45,295 nucleotides of DNA from CAYMDS01 sp964653195 (GTDB lineage Bacteria; Patescibacteriota; Microgenomatia; Levybacterales; UBA12049). Both the position numbers and the translations under genes were made by a program. Of the stretch, positions 14,142 to 21,710 are shown piece by piece (positions within the stretch are counted from its first letter, which is position 1; each line of letters opens with the position of its first letter). The notes under the pieces are model-generated. The model saw only the letters and a program-made list of their open reading frames with translations. It was not told where the DNA came from and made no database searches. The stretch is taken from NCBI GenBank assembly GCA_964653195.1, contig CAZZCX010000009.1:1-45295 (forward strand), in the 5' to 3' direction.

Positions 14142-15461
14142 ATGACCAAGCCCCGAACACTTCCACAAAACACAATCGCTGAACAAAGTGTTTTAGGTGC
14201 AATCCTGATAGATAAAGACGCGATAAATATTGTATCTGAACTCCTCAAGCCTGAATGTTTTTATAATGAGACACACTTGGTGATTTATGAGTGCATGCTA
14301 CTTCTTTATGAACAACGAAAACCTATTGATATCTTGACTATTTCCGCTGAGTTAAAAAAGAAGAAAGTAAAAGCAGCAGATAGTGATTTCTTTACTGCAT
14401 TAATTGAATCAGTTCCAACTTCTGCAAACGTTGAACATTATGCATCAATCGTAAGGGAAGCATATACGAAAAGATCATTAATTCAAGCAAGCGGAGAAAT
14501 ATCTGAACTAGCTTATTCTGATGGGAAAGATGTTAAGGAGGTGCTTGATAAAGCAGAATCAGTTGTCTTTTCTATCTCGCAGCGATTTATAACTCGTGGT
14601 TTTACTCCAATAAAGGATACTCTGGCTTCAAGCTTCGATAAGATAGATGAGATTCATAGATTAGGTTCAGGTCTTAGGGGAATTAAAACAGGATTTTCAG
14701 TTTTAGACAATATGCTTTCCGGTATGCAAAAATCTAATTTGCTTATTTTAGCTGCTCGTCCCGGGACGGGAAAGACAGCCATTATGTTAAATATCGCTCA
14801 ATATATCTCAGTACACGAAAAGGTGCCTATTGGAATTTTCTCATTAGAAATGAGTAAAGAGGAATTGGTAGATAGGTTACTAGTAGCTCAAGCTGATGTA
14901 GATGCTTGGCGATTAAAAACAGGAAAGCTAACTGAAGATGATTTTACCAAGATATCTGAAGCGATGGGTCAACTAGCAGACGCGCCTTTATATATAGATG
15001 ACACTCCAGGCCTTTCGATTATGGAAATGCGTAGTAAGGCAAGAAGGCTTCAACTGGAAAACAAAATTGGTCTTATTATTGTTGACTATTTGCAGCTCGT
15101 AAACCCGGATCGGCATTATGAAAGTCGTGTTCAGGAGGTTTCTATGGTCTCTCAGGCATTGAAAAATTTAGCACGTGAACTAAATGTGCCGGTACTTGCA
15201 GCATCGCAATTATCAAGAGCTGTTGAGCATAGGGGAGAAAAGAGACCGCAATTAGCTGATCTAAGAGAATCGGGTGCAATCGAACAGGATGCGGACGTAG
15301 TCACATTCTTATATAGGCCAGATACCGATACTACTGGTCCTACAATACCTACCAAACTTTTGGTTGCAAAACACCGCAATGGCCCAACGGGAGAGATAGA
15401 TCTTCTATTCCGTGGTGATAGAATTAAATTCTATAGTGTTGAGAAAAGTCATACGGAATAA
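14142..15461 (+). CDS. dnaB: Replicative DNA helicase DnaB
   Basis: Hexameric replicative helicase, 439 aa. The N-terminal domain begins NTIAEQSVLGAILIDKDAI; the RecA-like motor has Walker A AARPGTGKTA (about residues 205-214), FSLEMSKEELVDRLL, Walker B LIIVDYLQL, and the arginine-finger/DnaB signature LRESGAIEQDADVV. All key motifs are intact and no intein is present. It follows the MBL-like gene by 30 bp. Three copies of the ACTAAAT heptamer begin 5 bp after its stop codon. Confidence 0.97.
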   Translation: MTKPRTLPQNTIAEQSVLGAILIDKDAINIVSELLKPECFYNETHLVIYECMLLLYEQRKPIDILTISAELKKKKVKAADSDFFTALIESVPTSANVEHYASIVREAYTKRSLIQASGEISELAYSDGKDVKEVLDKAESVVFSISQRFITRGFTPIKDTLASSFDKIDEIHRLGSGLRGIKTGFSVLDNMLSGMQKSNLLILAARPGTGKTAIMLNIAQYISVHEKVPIGIFSLEMSKEELVDRLLVAQADVDAWRLKTGKLTEDDFTKISEAMGQLADAPLYIDDTPGLSIMEMRSKARRLQLENKIGLIIVDYLQLVNPDRHYESRVQEVSMVSQALKNLARELNVPVLAASQLSRAVEHRGEKRPQLADLRESGAIEQDADVVTFLYRPDTDTTGPTIPTKLLVAKHRNGPTGEIDLLFRGDRIKFYSVEKSHTE

Positions 15462-15466
15462 TAATT

Positions 15467-15488
15467 TAATACTAAATACTAAATACTA
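15467..15488. repeat. Short ACTAAAT heptamer array after dnaB
   Basis: Two full ACTAAAT units (15471-15484) with partial units on both sides, the same unit and strand as the array at position 1. It starts 5 bp after the dnaB stop. Confidence 0.9.
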
Positions 15489-15545
15489 TTATCGATTAGT
15501 TGTGTACTTTTTAAACTAAAAATTAATAATATTATTTGTTAGTTT

Positions 15546-15554
15546 TGATACAAT
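15546..15554 (+). promoter_or_regulatory. Extended -10 promoter of the MurF-like gene
   Basis: TGATACAAT (15546-15554) is a TGn-extended -10 box, which does not need a good -35 (none is seen). It ends 10 bp before the ATG at 15565, predicting a leader of about 3 nt. Confidence 0.5.
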
Positions 15555-15564
15555 ATATTCATAA

Positions 15565-16863
15565 ATGGTAGCTAAGCTTAAAAATATTTTATATTTTCCT
15601 ATTGCTTCTTATTTCAGCTTTTTTGCGAAAATACGCTTAATTATATGGAACCCTTTGGTAATAGTAGTTACTGGTTCTAGCGGAAAAACTACGTTACTTC
15701 ATATGCTTGAAGCCCAGTTGGGAAGTTCAGCTAAATATTCCTATCATGCAAATAGTAGTTATGGAATACCTTTCGATTTACTCAACTTACATAGAAGTAA
15801 ATTTAGTTTTACTGAATGGATAAGATTTGCTATAAAAGCACCATTAATGGTTTTCATGAAGACCTTTGAACATAGAATTTATGTAGTAGAGGCTGATTGT
15901 GATCGTCCGGGGGAGGGTAAGTTTTTGGCTAAACTTTTAAATCCCAATATTGTTTTATGGTTAAATAGTGCAAATACTCATAGTATGAATTTTGATAGAT
16001 TAAGGAATAATGGATCAGATAATAAATATGATAAATCTTACGTAGATGAGTTAATTGCTTATGAATTCGGATATTTTCTAGAATATTGCAGAGAGTTTGT
16101 TTTAGTAAATGGTGATATCCCACATCAAATGAAACAAGTAAAAAGGCTTAGTAAGAGTACAAGAGTGCGAGTTATAAATAAAGATAGTCTAAAGAATTAC
16201 AAAGTCAGCACAGATGGTACAGTTTTCATAATGGATAAAATAAATTATAAATTCAAAGCATTATTGCCTGAAGAAGCTTTTTATTCTGCGAAAATGACCG
16301 AAGGGTTACTGTTGTATCTAAATAAATCATTTGATCCAGAATTTGCATCTTTTAATTTACCCCCTGGTCGCTCTACTGTGTTGAGAGGTAAAAATGGGAC
16401 AACAATTATAGATAGTTCATATAATGCGAATCTATCTTCTATGAGAGCTATTTTGCATATGTTTGACAAACTGCCAGGAAAAGAAAAATGGTTAGTTCTT
16501 GGAGATATGCTTGAATTAGGTAAATCAGAAAAATCTGATCATATAAAACTTGCTGAGATTATATTAAATATGAAATTAAGCAAGGTTATATTAGTTGGTG
16601 AATTATTATCAAAATATACATACCCACTATTAGTTGAAAAAATTGATACTTTTAAGTTTGATAACGCAGGACTTGTGTTGGATTTTATTGAAGCTAATCA
16701 GATGCACGATAACTTGGTTTTATTTAAAGGTTCACAATCAATTAAGCTTGAAGGGATTATTGAAAAATTGTTACTTAATAAGAGTGACATCATGAAATTA
16801 CCAAGAAGGGGAGAGTTTTGGGATAATTGGAGAAAAAGTTCTGGTATTACAACTTATAATTGA
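15565..16863 (+). CDS. Mur ligase, MurF-like
   Basis: A 432-aa ATP-dependent Mur-type ligase. The P-loop is VTGSSGKTTLLHML (about residues 35-48); the C-terminal half has the MurF hallmark DSSYNANLSSMRAIL, the WLVLGDMLELG strand and LFKGSQSIKLEGIIEKLL. MurF adds D-Ala-D-Ala to the UDP-MurNAc peptide; the next two genes, ddl and alr, make that substrate, which supports the assignment. The N-terminal substrate domain is unlike canonical MurF: a hydrophobic, basic segment precedes the P-loop. The C-terminus PRRGEFWDNWRKSSGI is unusual. The protein could be a related Mur-like ligase with a different amino acid or acceptor. Confidence 0.8.
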   Translation: MVAKLKNILYFPIASYFSFFAKIRLIIWNPLVIVVTGSSGKTTLLHMLEAQLGSSAKYSYHANSSYGIPFDLLNLHRSKFSFTEWIRFAIKAPLMVFMKTFEHRIYVVEADCDRPGEGKFLAKLLNPNIVLWLNSANTHSMNFDRLRNNGSDNKYDKSYVDELIAYEFGYFLEYCREFVLVNGDIPHQMKQVKRLSKSTRVRVINKDSLKNYKVSTDGTVFIMDKINYKFKALLPEEAFYSAKMTEGLLLYLNKSFDPEFASFNLPPGRSTVLRGKNGTTIIDSSYNANLSSMRAILHMFDKLPGKEKWLVLGDMLELGKSEKSDHIKLAEIILNMKLSKVILVGELLSKYTYPLLVEKIDTFKFDNAGLVLDFIEANQMHDNLVLFKGSQSIKLEGIIEKLLLNKSDIMKLPRRGEFWDNWRKSSGITTYN

Positions 16864-16888
16864 CTATTACTTCTTAAGTATTTAAGAT
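16860..16888 (+). promoter_or_regulatory. Leaderless ddl promoter inside the murF stop
   Basis: TTGACT (16860-16865), 17-bp spacer, TAAGAT (16883-16888), then 7 bp to the ddl ATG. The TGA stop of the MurF-like gene is part of the -35 hexamer. Confidence 0.6.
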
Positions 16889-16895
16889 CTTCTTT

Positions 16896-17939
16896 ATGAA
16901 AATACAGAAAAAAAAAGTCGGAATATTGTTCGGAGGTAAGTCAGCTGAGCATGAAGTATCAATTCAGTCAGCGAAGAACGTATATAGGTCACTCGATAAA
17001 GATAAATATGATGCGTCTTTAATTTATATTGATAAGTCTGGCAAATGGTATCTTTATCCAGAAAAGTATCTTTTAGAATCTTCATTTTTAAATAAAAATA
17101 CATCAAAAGTGAAAGGGAAAAGAATTTCAAACATTGAATTATCGGTTGATGTAATATTTCCTGTAATACATGGGCCATTTGGTGAGGATGGCAGTATGCA
17201 AGGCTTTTTAAAAATTATAAACATTCCTTTTGTAGGACCTTCTGTGCTTGGTTCGGCAATTGGTATGGATAAAGACGTTAGTAAAAGATTATTACGGGAA
17301 GCCGGACTTCCTATAGTTGATTTTATGGCATTTAAAAAAAGCGATAATATAAATTTCAATTTTATAATGAAAAAATTGGGGCTGCCTTTTTTTCTAAAAC
17401 CAGCAAACTTAGGTTCATCAATTGGGGTAATGAAAATAAAAAATGAAAAACAATTTAATTTAGCAATTAATGATGTTTTTAATTACGATACAAAAGTAAT
17501 TGCTGAAAAGTACATTCATTGCCGAGAAATAGAATGTTCAGTTTTAGGAAATGAAAGCCCTAAAGCCTCAATTCCGGGCGAAATAGTACCACATCATGAA
17601 TTTTATGATTATACTGCAAAATATCTTGATGATAAGGGTTCGGAGCTTATAATACCTGCAGAATTGACAAAAACTCAAACTAAAACGTTTCAGGAATTGG
17701 CAATAAAAGCTTTCACAACTCTTTGTCTTGAAGGTATGGCGCGTGTAGATTTTTTCTTATCTAGTGACGGAATTATTTATATAAATGAAGTTAATACAAT
17801 ACCTGGGTTTACTAATACTTCTATGTATCCTAAATTGTGGGAAGAAAGTGGTATAACCTATAAAGAGTTGATAGATAAATTAATATTTTTTTCAATTCAA
17901 AGATTTCAGAGAGAAATGAAACTTAAAAGTACGATATAA
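16896..17939 (+). CDS. ddl: D-alanine--D-alanine ligase
   Basis: ATP-grasp enzyme, 347 aa, joining two D-Ala for peptidoglycan. The N-terminal KKVGILFGGKSAEHEVSIQSA is diagnostic; the ATP-grasp core shows FLKPANLGSSIGVMKI and metal-binding INEVNTIPGFTNTSMYPKLWEESG. VIHGPFGEDGSMQGFL is the usual substrate-side motif. Length is normal. It lies 32 bp after the MurF-like gene but has its own promoter, and alr starts one base after its stop. No Van-type resistance genes are nearby. Confidence 0.96.
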   Translation: MKIQKKKVGILFGGKSAEHEVSIQSAKNVYRSLDKDKYDASLIYIDKSGKWYLYPEKYLLESSFLNKNTSKVKGKRISNIELSVDVIFPVIHGPFGEDGSMQGFLKIINIPFVGPSVLGSAIGMDKDVSKRLLREAGLPIVDFMAFKKSDNINFNFIMKKLGLPFFLKPANLGSSIGVMKIKNEKQFNLAINDVFNYDTKVIAEKYIHCREIECSVLGNESPKASIPGEIVPHHEFYDYTAKYLDDKGSELIIPAELTKTQTKTFQELAIKAFTTLCLEGMARVDFFLSSDGIIYINEVNTIPGFTNTSMYPKLWEESGITYKELIDKLIFFSIQRFQREMKLKSTI

Positions 17940-17940
17940 A

Positions 17941-19068
17941 ATGTTTATTCCATCTGTTTTTAGAAAAAGCTATTACCCCTTAAATAAGATCACAATTTCA
18001 AAAAGCAGGCTGTTGCATAATTATTCTTATCTTTCAGGAATTTCTAAAAATTTAAAAATTGCCCCTGTTTTAAAGAGTAATGCGTATGGACACGGAATAA
18101 ATAATGTGGCAAAGATACTCGATAGGGTAGGTGCACCCTTTTTCTGTGTGGATAGCTTATATGAGGCATATGAATTGTTGAAATTAAAAATTAAAACACC
18201 AATTCTTATAATGGGTTTTGTTCATCCAGAAAATCTTAAAGTCAAAAAACTTCCTTTTTCATTTGCAGTTTATGATAAAAAAACGGCGAGAGAAATTAAC
18301 AAATACCAGCCTAATTCAAACATACATATTTTCGTAGATACTGGAATGCATAGGGAGGGAATCCCAATTGATGAATTTTCGGATTTTGTGAAATATATAA
18401 AAAATCTTGGGAAACTAAAAATCGATGGATTAATGTCTCATCTGGGTGAGTCTGAAGACCCTAAGAATAAAAATACATTGCTTCAATTAAAAAATTTTAA
18501 ATTTGCCCGTAAGATTCTAAAAGCAGAAGGAATAGACCCTAGATGGATTCATATCGGTAATTCCTCAGCAATATTAAATTATAACGATTATCAAGATGTG
18601 ATCGGTAATGTTTCAAGGTCTGGAATAGCAATTTATGGAATCGATCCGGCAGGTGTAGATAAACAAATAGAACCAGTATTAGAGTTTAAAACTTATCTGA
18701 ACCAGGTAAAACCAATGCAGAAGAATAATTCCTTAGGGTATAGTTTTACTTTCAAAGCTGCACAAAATATGGTAATTGGAATATTGCCACTTGGATATCA
18801 TGATGGTGTAGACAGAAGATTATCAAACAAAGGAGTTGTTAAAATCGAAGGAAGGACTTGTTCCATCATTGGTAGAGTAAGCATGAATCTTACTACAATC
18901 GATATTACAAATATTCAGAAACCAGAAATAGGAATGGAAGCAGTGGTATATTCAAGAAATAAAGAAGATGTTAATTCAATTTACAATTTAGCCAAAAAAA
19001 TAAATACTATCCCATATGATTTATTAGTAAACTTAACTACATCTACCAGAAGAGAAGTTGTAACATAA
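17941..19068 (+). CDS. alr: Alanine racemase
   Basis: PLP enzyme interconverting L- and D-alanine for the wall, 375 aa. The PLP lysine is in APVLKSNAYGHG (about residue 41); the catalytic tyrosine is in SLGYSFTF; PLGYHDGVDRRLSN and IIGRVSMNLTTIDI complete the C-terminal domain. The starting ATG comes one base after the ddl stop, so translation is probably coupled. Together with ddl and the MurF-like gene it provides D-Ala-D-Ala and its attachment. Confidence 0.95.
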   Translation: MFIPSVFRKSYYPLNKITISKSRLLHNYSYLSGISKNLKIAPVLKSNAYGHGINNVAKILDRVGAPFFCVDSLYEAYELLKLKIKTPILIMGFVHPENLKVKKLPFSFAVYDKKTAREINKYQPNSNIHIFVDTGMHREGIPIDEFSDFVKYIKNLGKLKIDGLMSHLGESEDPKNKNTLLQLKNFKFARKILKAEGIDPRWIHIGNSSAILNYNDYQDVIGNVSRSGIAIYGIDPAGVDKQIEPVLEFKTYLNQVKPMQKNNSLGYSFTFKAAQNMVIGILPLGYHDGVDRRLSNKGVVKIEGRTCSIIGRVSMNLTTIDITNIQKPEIGMEAVVYSRNKEDVNSIYNLAKKINTIPYDLLVNLTTSTRREVVT

Positions 19069-19070
19069 AT

Positions 19071-19691
19071 ATGAAAAGAATAATTCTAGCATCCCAATCG
19101 CCACGTAGGAAATCTCTACTTAATCAGTTGCATTTAGATTTTGAAATCATAAAGCCCGATATTGTCGAAAAACTCAATCCACGACTAAAGCCACGTGGAA
19201 ATGCAGAACAGCTTTCTTTACTGAAGGCAACAAATGTATGGGATTTATTAAAAAGCAAAAATAAGGTGGTAAAAATGAGAATTCAAGATAATTCTAATTC
19301 TTTCGTCATTATCGCAGCAGATACTTTTGTAGTAATGGATAATGAAATTTTGGGAAAACCTGAAAATGAGAAAATAGCCAGAAAAATGCTTATAAAGCTA
19401 AATGGCCATGTTCACAGTGTAATTACCGGTTTTACGATTGTAGACACATTCACAAAGAAGATAATTACCAGATCTGTAGAAACAAAAGTATATTTCCGTA
19501 AAATAAGTTTGAAAGAAATTAGTTCTTATATTAAAACAGGAGAACCCATGGATAAGGCAGGAGCTTACGGAATGCAGTCACTAGGTGCTGTATTTATTGA
19601 AAAAATCGAGGGAGAACCATTTAATGTAGTCGGTCTTCCGCTTAACGCACTGAGTGAAGAGTTAAAAAAATTTGGAATAAAAATATTTTAA
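19071..19691 (+). CDS. Maf-family nucleotide pyrophosphatase
   Basis: A 206-aa protein of the Maf/YhdE/YceF family, which hydrolyses non-canonical or modified nucleoside triphosphates. It has the signature ASQSPRRKSLLNQL, the catalytic AADTFVVMDNEILGKP, and EPMDKAGAYGMQSLGAVFIEKIEGEPFNVVGLPL. It begins 2 bp after alr, so it is the last gene of the wall block. The segment KSKNKVVKMRIQDNSNS is a small insertion before the AADT motif. Confidence 0.93.
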   Translation: MKRIILASQSPRRKSLLNQLHLDFEIIKPDIVEKLNPRLKPRGNAEQLSLLKATNVWDLLKSKNKVVKMRIQDNSNSFVIIAADTFVVMDNEILGKPENEKIARKMLIKLNGHVHSVITGFTIVDTFTKKIITRSVETKVYFRKISLKEISSYIKTGEPMDKAGAYGMQSLGAVFIEKIEGEPFNVVGLPLNALSEELKKFGIKIF

Positions 19692-19712
19692 TAGGAGATA
19701 AATTTATTTTCC

Positions 19713-20972
19713 TTATAAGGTCGGATCAACGACTTTACCTAAAAATAGAATATTTCCTGTATCTTTACTTTGAATTAAGAATACGAAAGGATGGTCTGCA
19801 ACAAAAACTTTTCTCGGTAAACTTGCTTTAAGTGCCATATTTACAGCTGTCGCTGCTGTTGCTTCAGATCCGTTTTCATTTACCTCGATAAACGCCTTAT
19901 GAATCACTGAATCAATAAATAAGTCTTTTTTGCCTGTCATTTTAGAGAAATCAGCGTTACCAGAGAATGCTGTAGGCATCCCTAAAGAAATTAAATAATC
20001 TTTCAAGTAATACTCAGTTTCAAATTTAAATTTCGGTATAGAAATCGAATTTAATGTTGTTTCTTTCATTCTAGATTTATATTCATTTAGCATTTCCGAA
20101 GTCAAAGATGCTTCAAGAGTTGAAAGATCGTTTTTAGGAAGAAGAATCAACATTGATAATTTATCTCCTTTATAAGGTAATTCAAGGACTTGTAGGCTTT
20201 CTGTATCTAAATAGTTAAACTGAGTTTTCTCAGGAGCCAATTGCATCATAGATGCCATTACTGATTTCTCAGGTGAGACTTTAAAACTTCCGTCATTTGT
20301 ATTTTTTTTATCAAATTCCCATACCCAAGTACCTTTAAAATAAATCGAATTAGTTAATACTAACCTTGTCATAGGGTCTAGAAATCCTGAAGGAATTAAT
20401 TCGGAGATTCTGTTATTAGTATGCTGATTTGTGTATTCATTTATAGTCTTTCTAGATCTTTCAGTTGCGTTAATGAAATCTAAATTAAACGCTTTACCGC
20501 CATAATGTTTCTCGACAATCCCGGTAAATTCTGTAAGAAGTGAAAAGTGTTTTTGTATCCATAACGCATTTGCAGTATTTAATTCATAATCAACAATATT
20601 TGTGTTTAGATCATTATAAATTGCAGCGAAATTCGGCCTTAATATTTTTTCATCTGGAAAACTAAAGACATTTTTAATTTCATCTGCCGTTTGTCCGTAT
20701 GCACCTTCATATGTCATCGCCAAACCTGCAAATATACTATATGGTGAATAAAATATATTACCCGATTCCGATTTAGAAATTTTAGAAAATAAATTAAAAC
20801 TAAATCGATTACTCGCATTAATTACCTCATTAATACCTTGCTTAGTAAATCCTAAATCGTCTGCTTTGGTGACCTGATTTTTTTGATATCGGTTTTGGTA
20901 ATTTATAATTAAGATAACAATTGTAATAACAATAATGGAGCTAAATAATATAATTATAAATTTTTTATTCAT
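19713..20972 (-). CDS. Membrane-anchored serpin
   Basis: A full-length serpin fold of about 370 residues behind an N-terminal anchor (residues 5-24); 419 aa in total. Serpin landmarks are FYSPYSIFAGLAMTYEGAYGQTADEI, LVLTNSIYFKGTWVWEFDKK and VADHPFVFLIQSKDTGNILFLGKVVDP. The hinge GSEATAATAV is of the inhibitory type (small residues P15-P8), so it should work as a suicide protease inhibitor. Counting from the hinge places P1 at about the Lys of ALKAS, which would favour trypsin-like proteases; the loop is about two residues longer than in alpha-1-antitrypsin, so this is uncertain. The anchor suggests it protects the cell surface. It stands alone on its strand, convergent with Maf. Confidence 0.93.
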   Translation of the reverse strand: MNKKFIIILFSSIIVITIVILIINYQNRYQKNQVTKADDLGFTKQGINEVINASNRFSFNLFSKISKSESGNIFYSPYSIFAGLAMTYEGAYGQTADEIKNVFSFPDEKILRPNFAAIYNDLNTNIVDYELNTANALWIQKHFSLLTEFTGIVEKHYGGKAFNLDFINATERSRKTINEYTNQHTNNRISELIPSGFLDPMTRLVLTNSIYFKGTWVWEFDKKNTNDGSFKVSPEKSVMASMMQLAPEKTQFNYLDTESLQVLELPYKGDKLSMLILLPKNDLSTLEASLTSEMLNEYKSRMKETTLNSISIPKFKFETEYYLKDYLISLGMPTAFSGNADFSKMTGKKDLFIDSVIHKAFIEVNENGSEATAATAVNMALKASLPRKVFVADHPFVFLIQSKDTGNILFLGKVVDPTL

Positions 20973-20999
20973 ACTATCGCGGGTTATAGTTTGTTTACT

Positions 21000-21017
21000 T
21001 TAGTAAATATTTACTAA
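21000..21017. promoter_or_regulatory. 18-bp perfect palindrome upstream of serpin
   Basis: TTAGTAAATATTTACTAA, 28 bp upstream of the serpin start on the far side of a possible -10 box (TATAAC, 20988-20983, minus). A second imperfect repeat TTTACT-TT-AGTAAA (20994-21007) overlaps it. The position suits an operator, but it is AT-only apart from one G/C pair per arm and could be chance in this base composition. Confidence 0.45.
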
Positions 21018-21186
21018 GTTAATATTAAATACAATAATACATTAAACTCATGAGTTTGCAAAATAAAGATTTGCTGCAGTGACTTAATAAAAGTAGTTTA
21101 TATTCCAGAATTAAAGGATTATAATTAAGTTGAAAAATATATAGTTTGTTGCTGATGCTTTTAATATTATATTTTAGTTTTTCCTT

Positions 21187-21438
21187 ATGGGTATTCGTTT
21201 TGAGAGTCAAGTCTTTGGTTCGGCAAGTGTAGATACCGGTCAATTAATTACCTCTCGGTTATTTAAAGGAAGAATCTATGATTTTACATTAGATGGTGCT
21301 GGACCAGGATTGGGTGGTCAATATTTTATTCGTAGAAGAGGAAGAGGTGGAAAGGTATTTGCTGAAGGTTTTATTCCAAATAATAAAAGTAAAGATATTT
21401 TTATTTTTGGACGAAGTGTGACATTAACTGGTAATTAG
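21187..21438 (+). CDS. Hypothetical small Gly/Arg-rich protein
   Basis: An 83-aa protein I do not recognise. It reads MGIRFESQVFGSASVDTG, a Gly-rich middle (DGAGPGLGGQYFIRRRGRGGK) and a beta-like C-terminus (DIFIFGRSVTLTGN). No signal or membrane segment. The start has possible -10 boxes (TATATT 21168-21173) 13 bp upstream, so the leader would be very short. It lies alone between serpin and the tRNA gene. Whether it is expressed is uncertain. Confidence 0.5.
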   Translation: MGIRFESQVFGSASVDTGQLITSRLFKGRIYDFTLDGAGPGLGGQYFIRRRGRGGKVFAEGFIPNNKSKDIFIFGRSVTLTGN

Positions 21439-21519
21439 AAAAATTTATCTTTTTAGGTATGTGTCAAGACCAGCATCACATTTTAACATATAATTCTGTG
21501 ACAACTTAAATATTATTTT

Positions 21520-21606
21520 TGGTGGGCAAGGAGGGAGTCGAACCCTCATAGTCATTATAACCAACAGTTTTTGAGACTGTCGCGTATGCCATTCCGCCAC
21601 TTGCCC
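21520..21606 (-). tRNA. tRNA-Leu(CAA)
   Basis: A class II tRNA on the minus strand. Acceptor arms GGGCAAG/CTTGCCC, discriminator A, and encoded CCA end (21522-21520). The anticodon stem ACAGT/ACTGT encloses loop CTCAAAA with anticodon CAA (reads UUG). A long variable arm follows and the T arm is GAGGG-TTCGACT-CCCTC. The encoded CCA is notable in a reduced genome. It lies between two plus-strand genes; no promoter is obvious. Confidence 0.95.
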
Positions 21607-21674
21607 AAATTTAGGATTTTTTCATTCCAGCACCCTGGCAAAGTAAATATATTATATCATTATCAGATTTTTAT

Positions 21675-21703
21675 TTGAAATTCTCCTCCTCCTGATATAG
21701 AAT
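21675..21703 (+). promoter_or_regulatory. Leaderless promoter of the pepA gene
   Basis: TTGAAA (21675-21680), 17-bp spacer, TAGAAT (21698-21703), 7 bp, ATG at 21711. The predicted first base is the A of the start codon or one before. Confidence 0.6.
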
Positions 21704-21710
21704 ACAAGAT

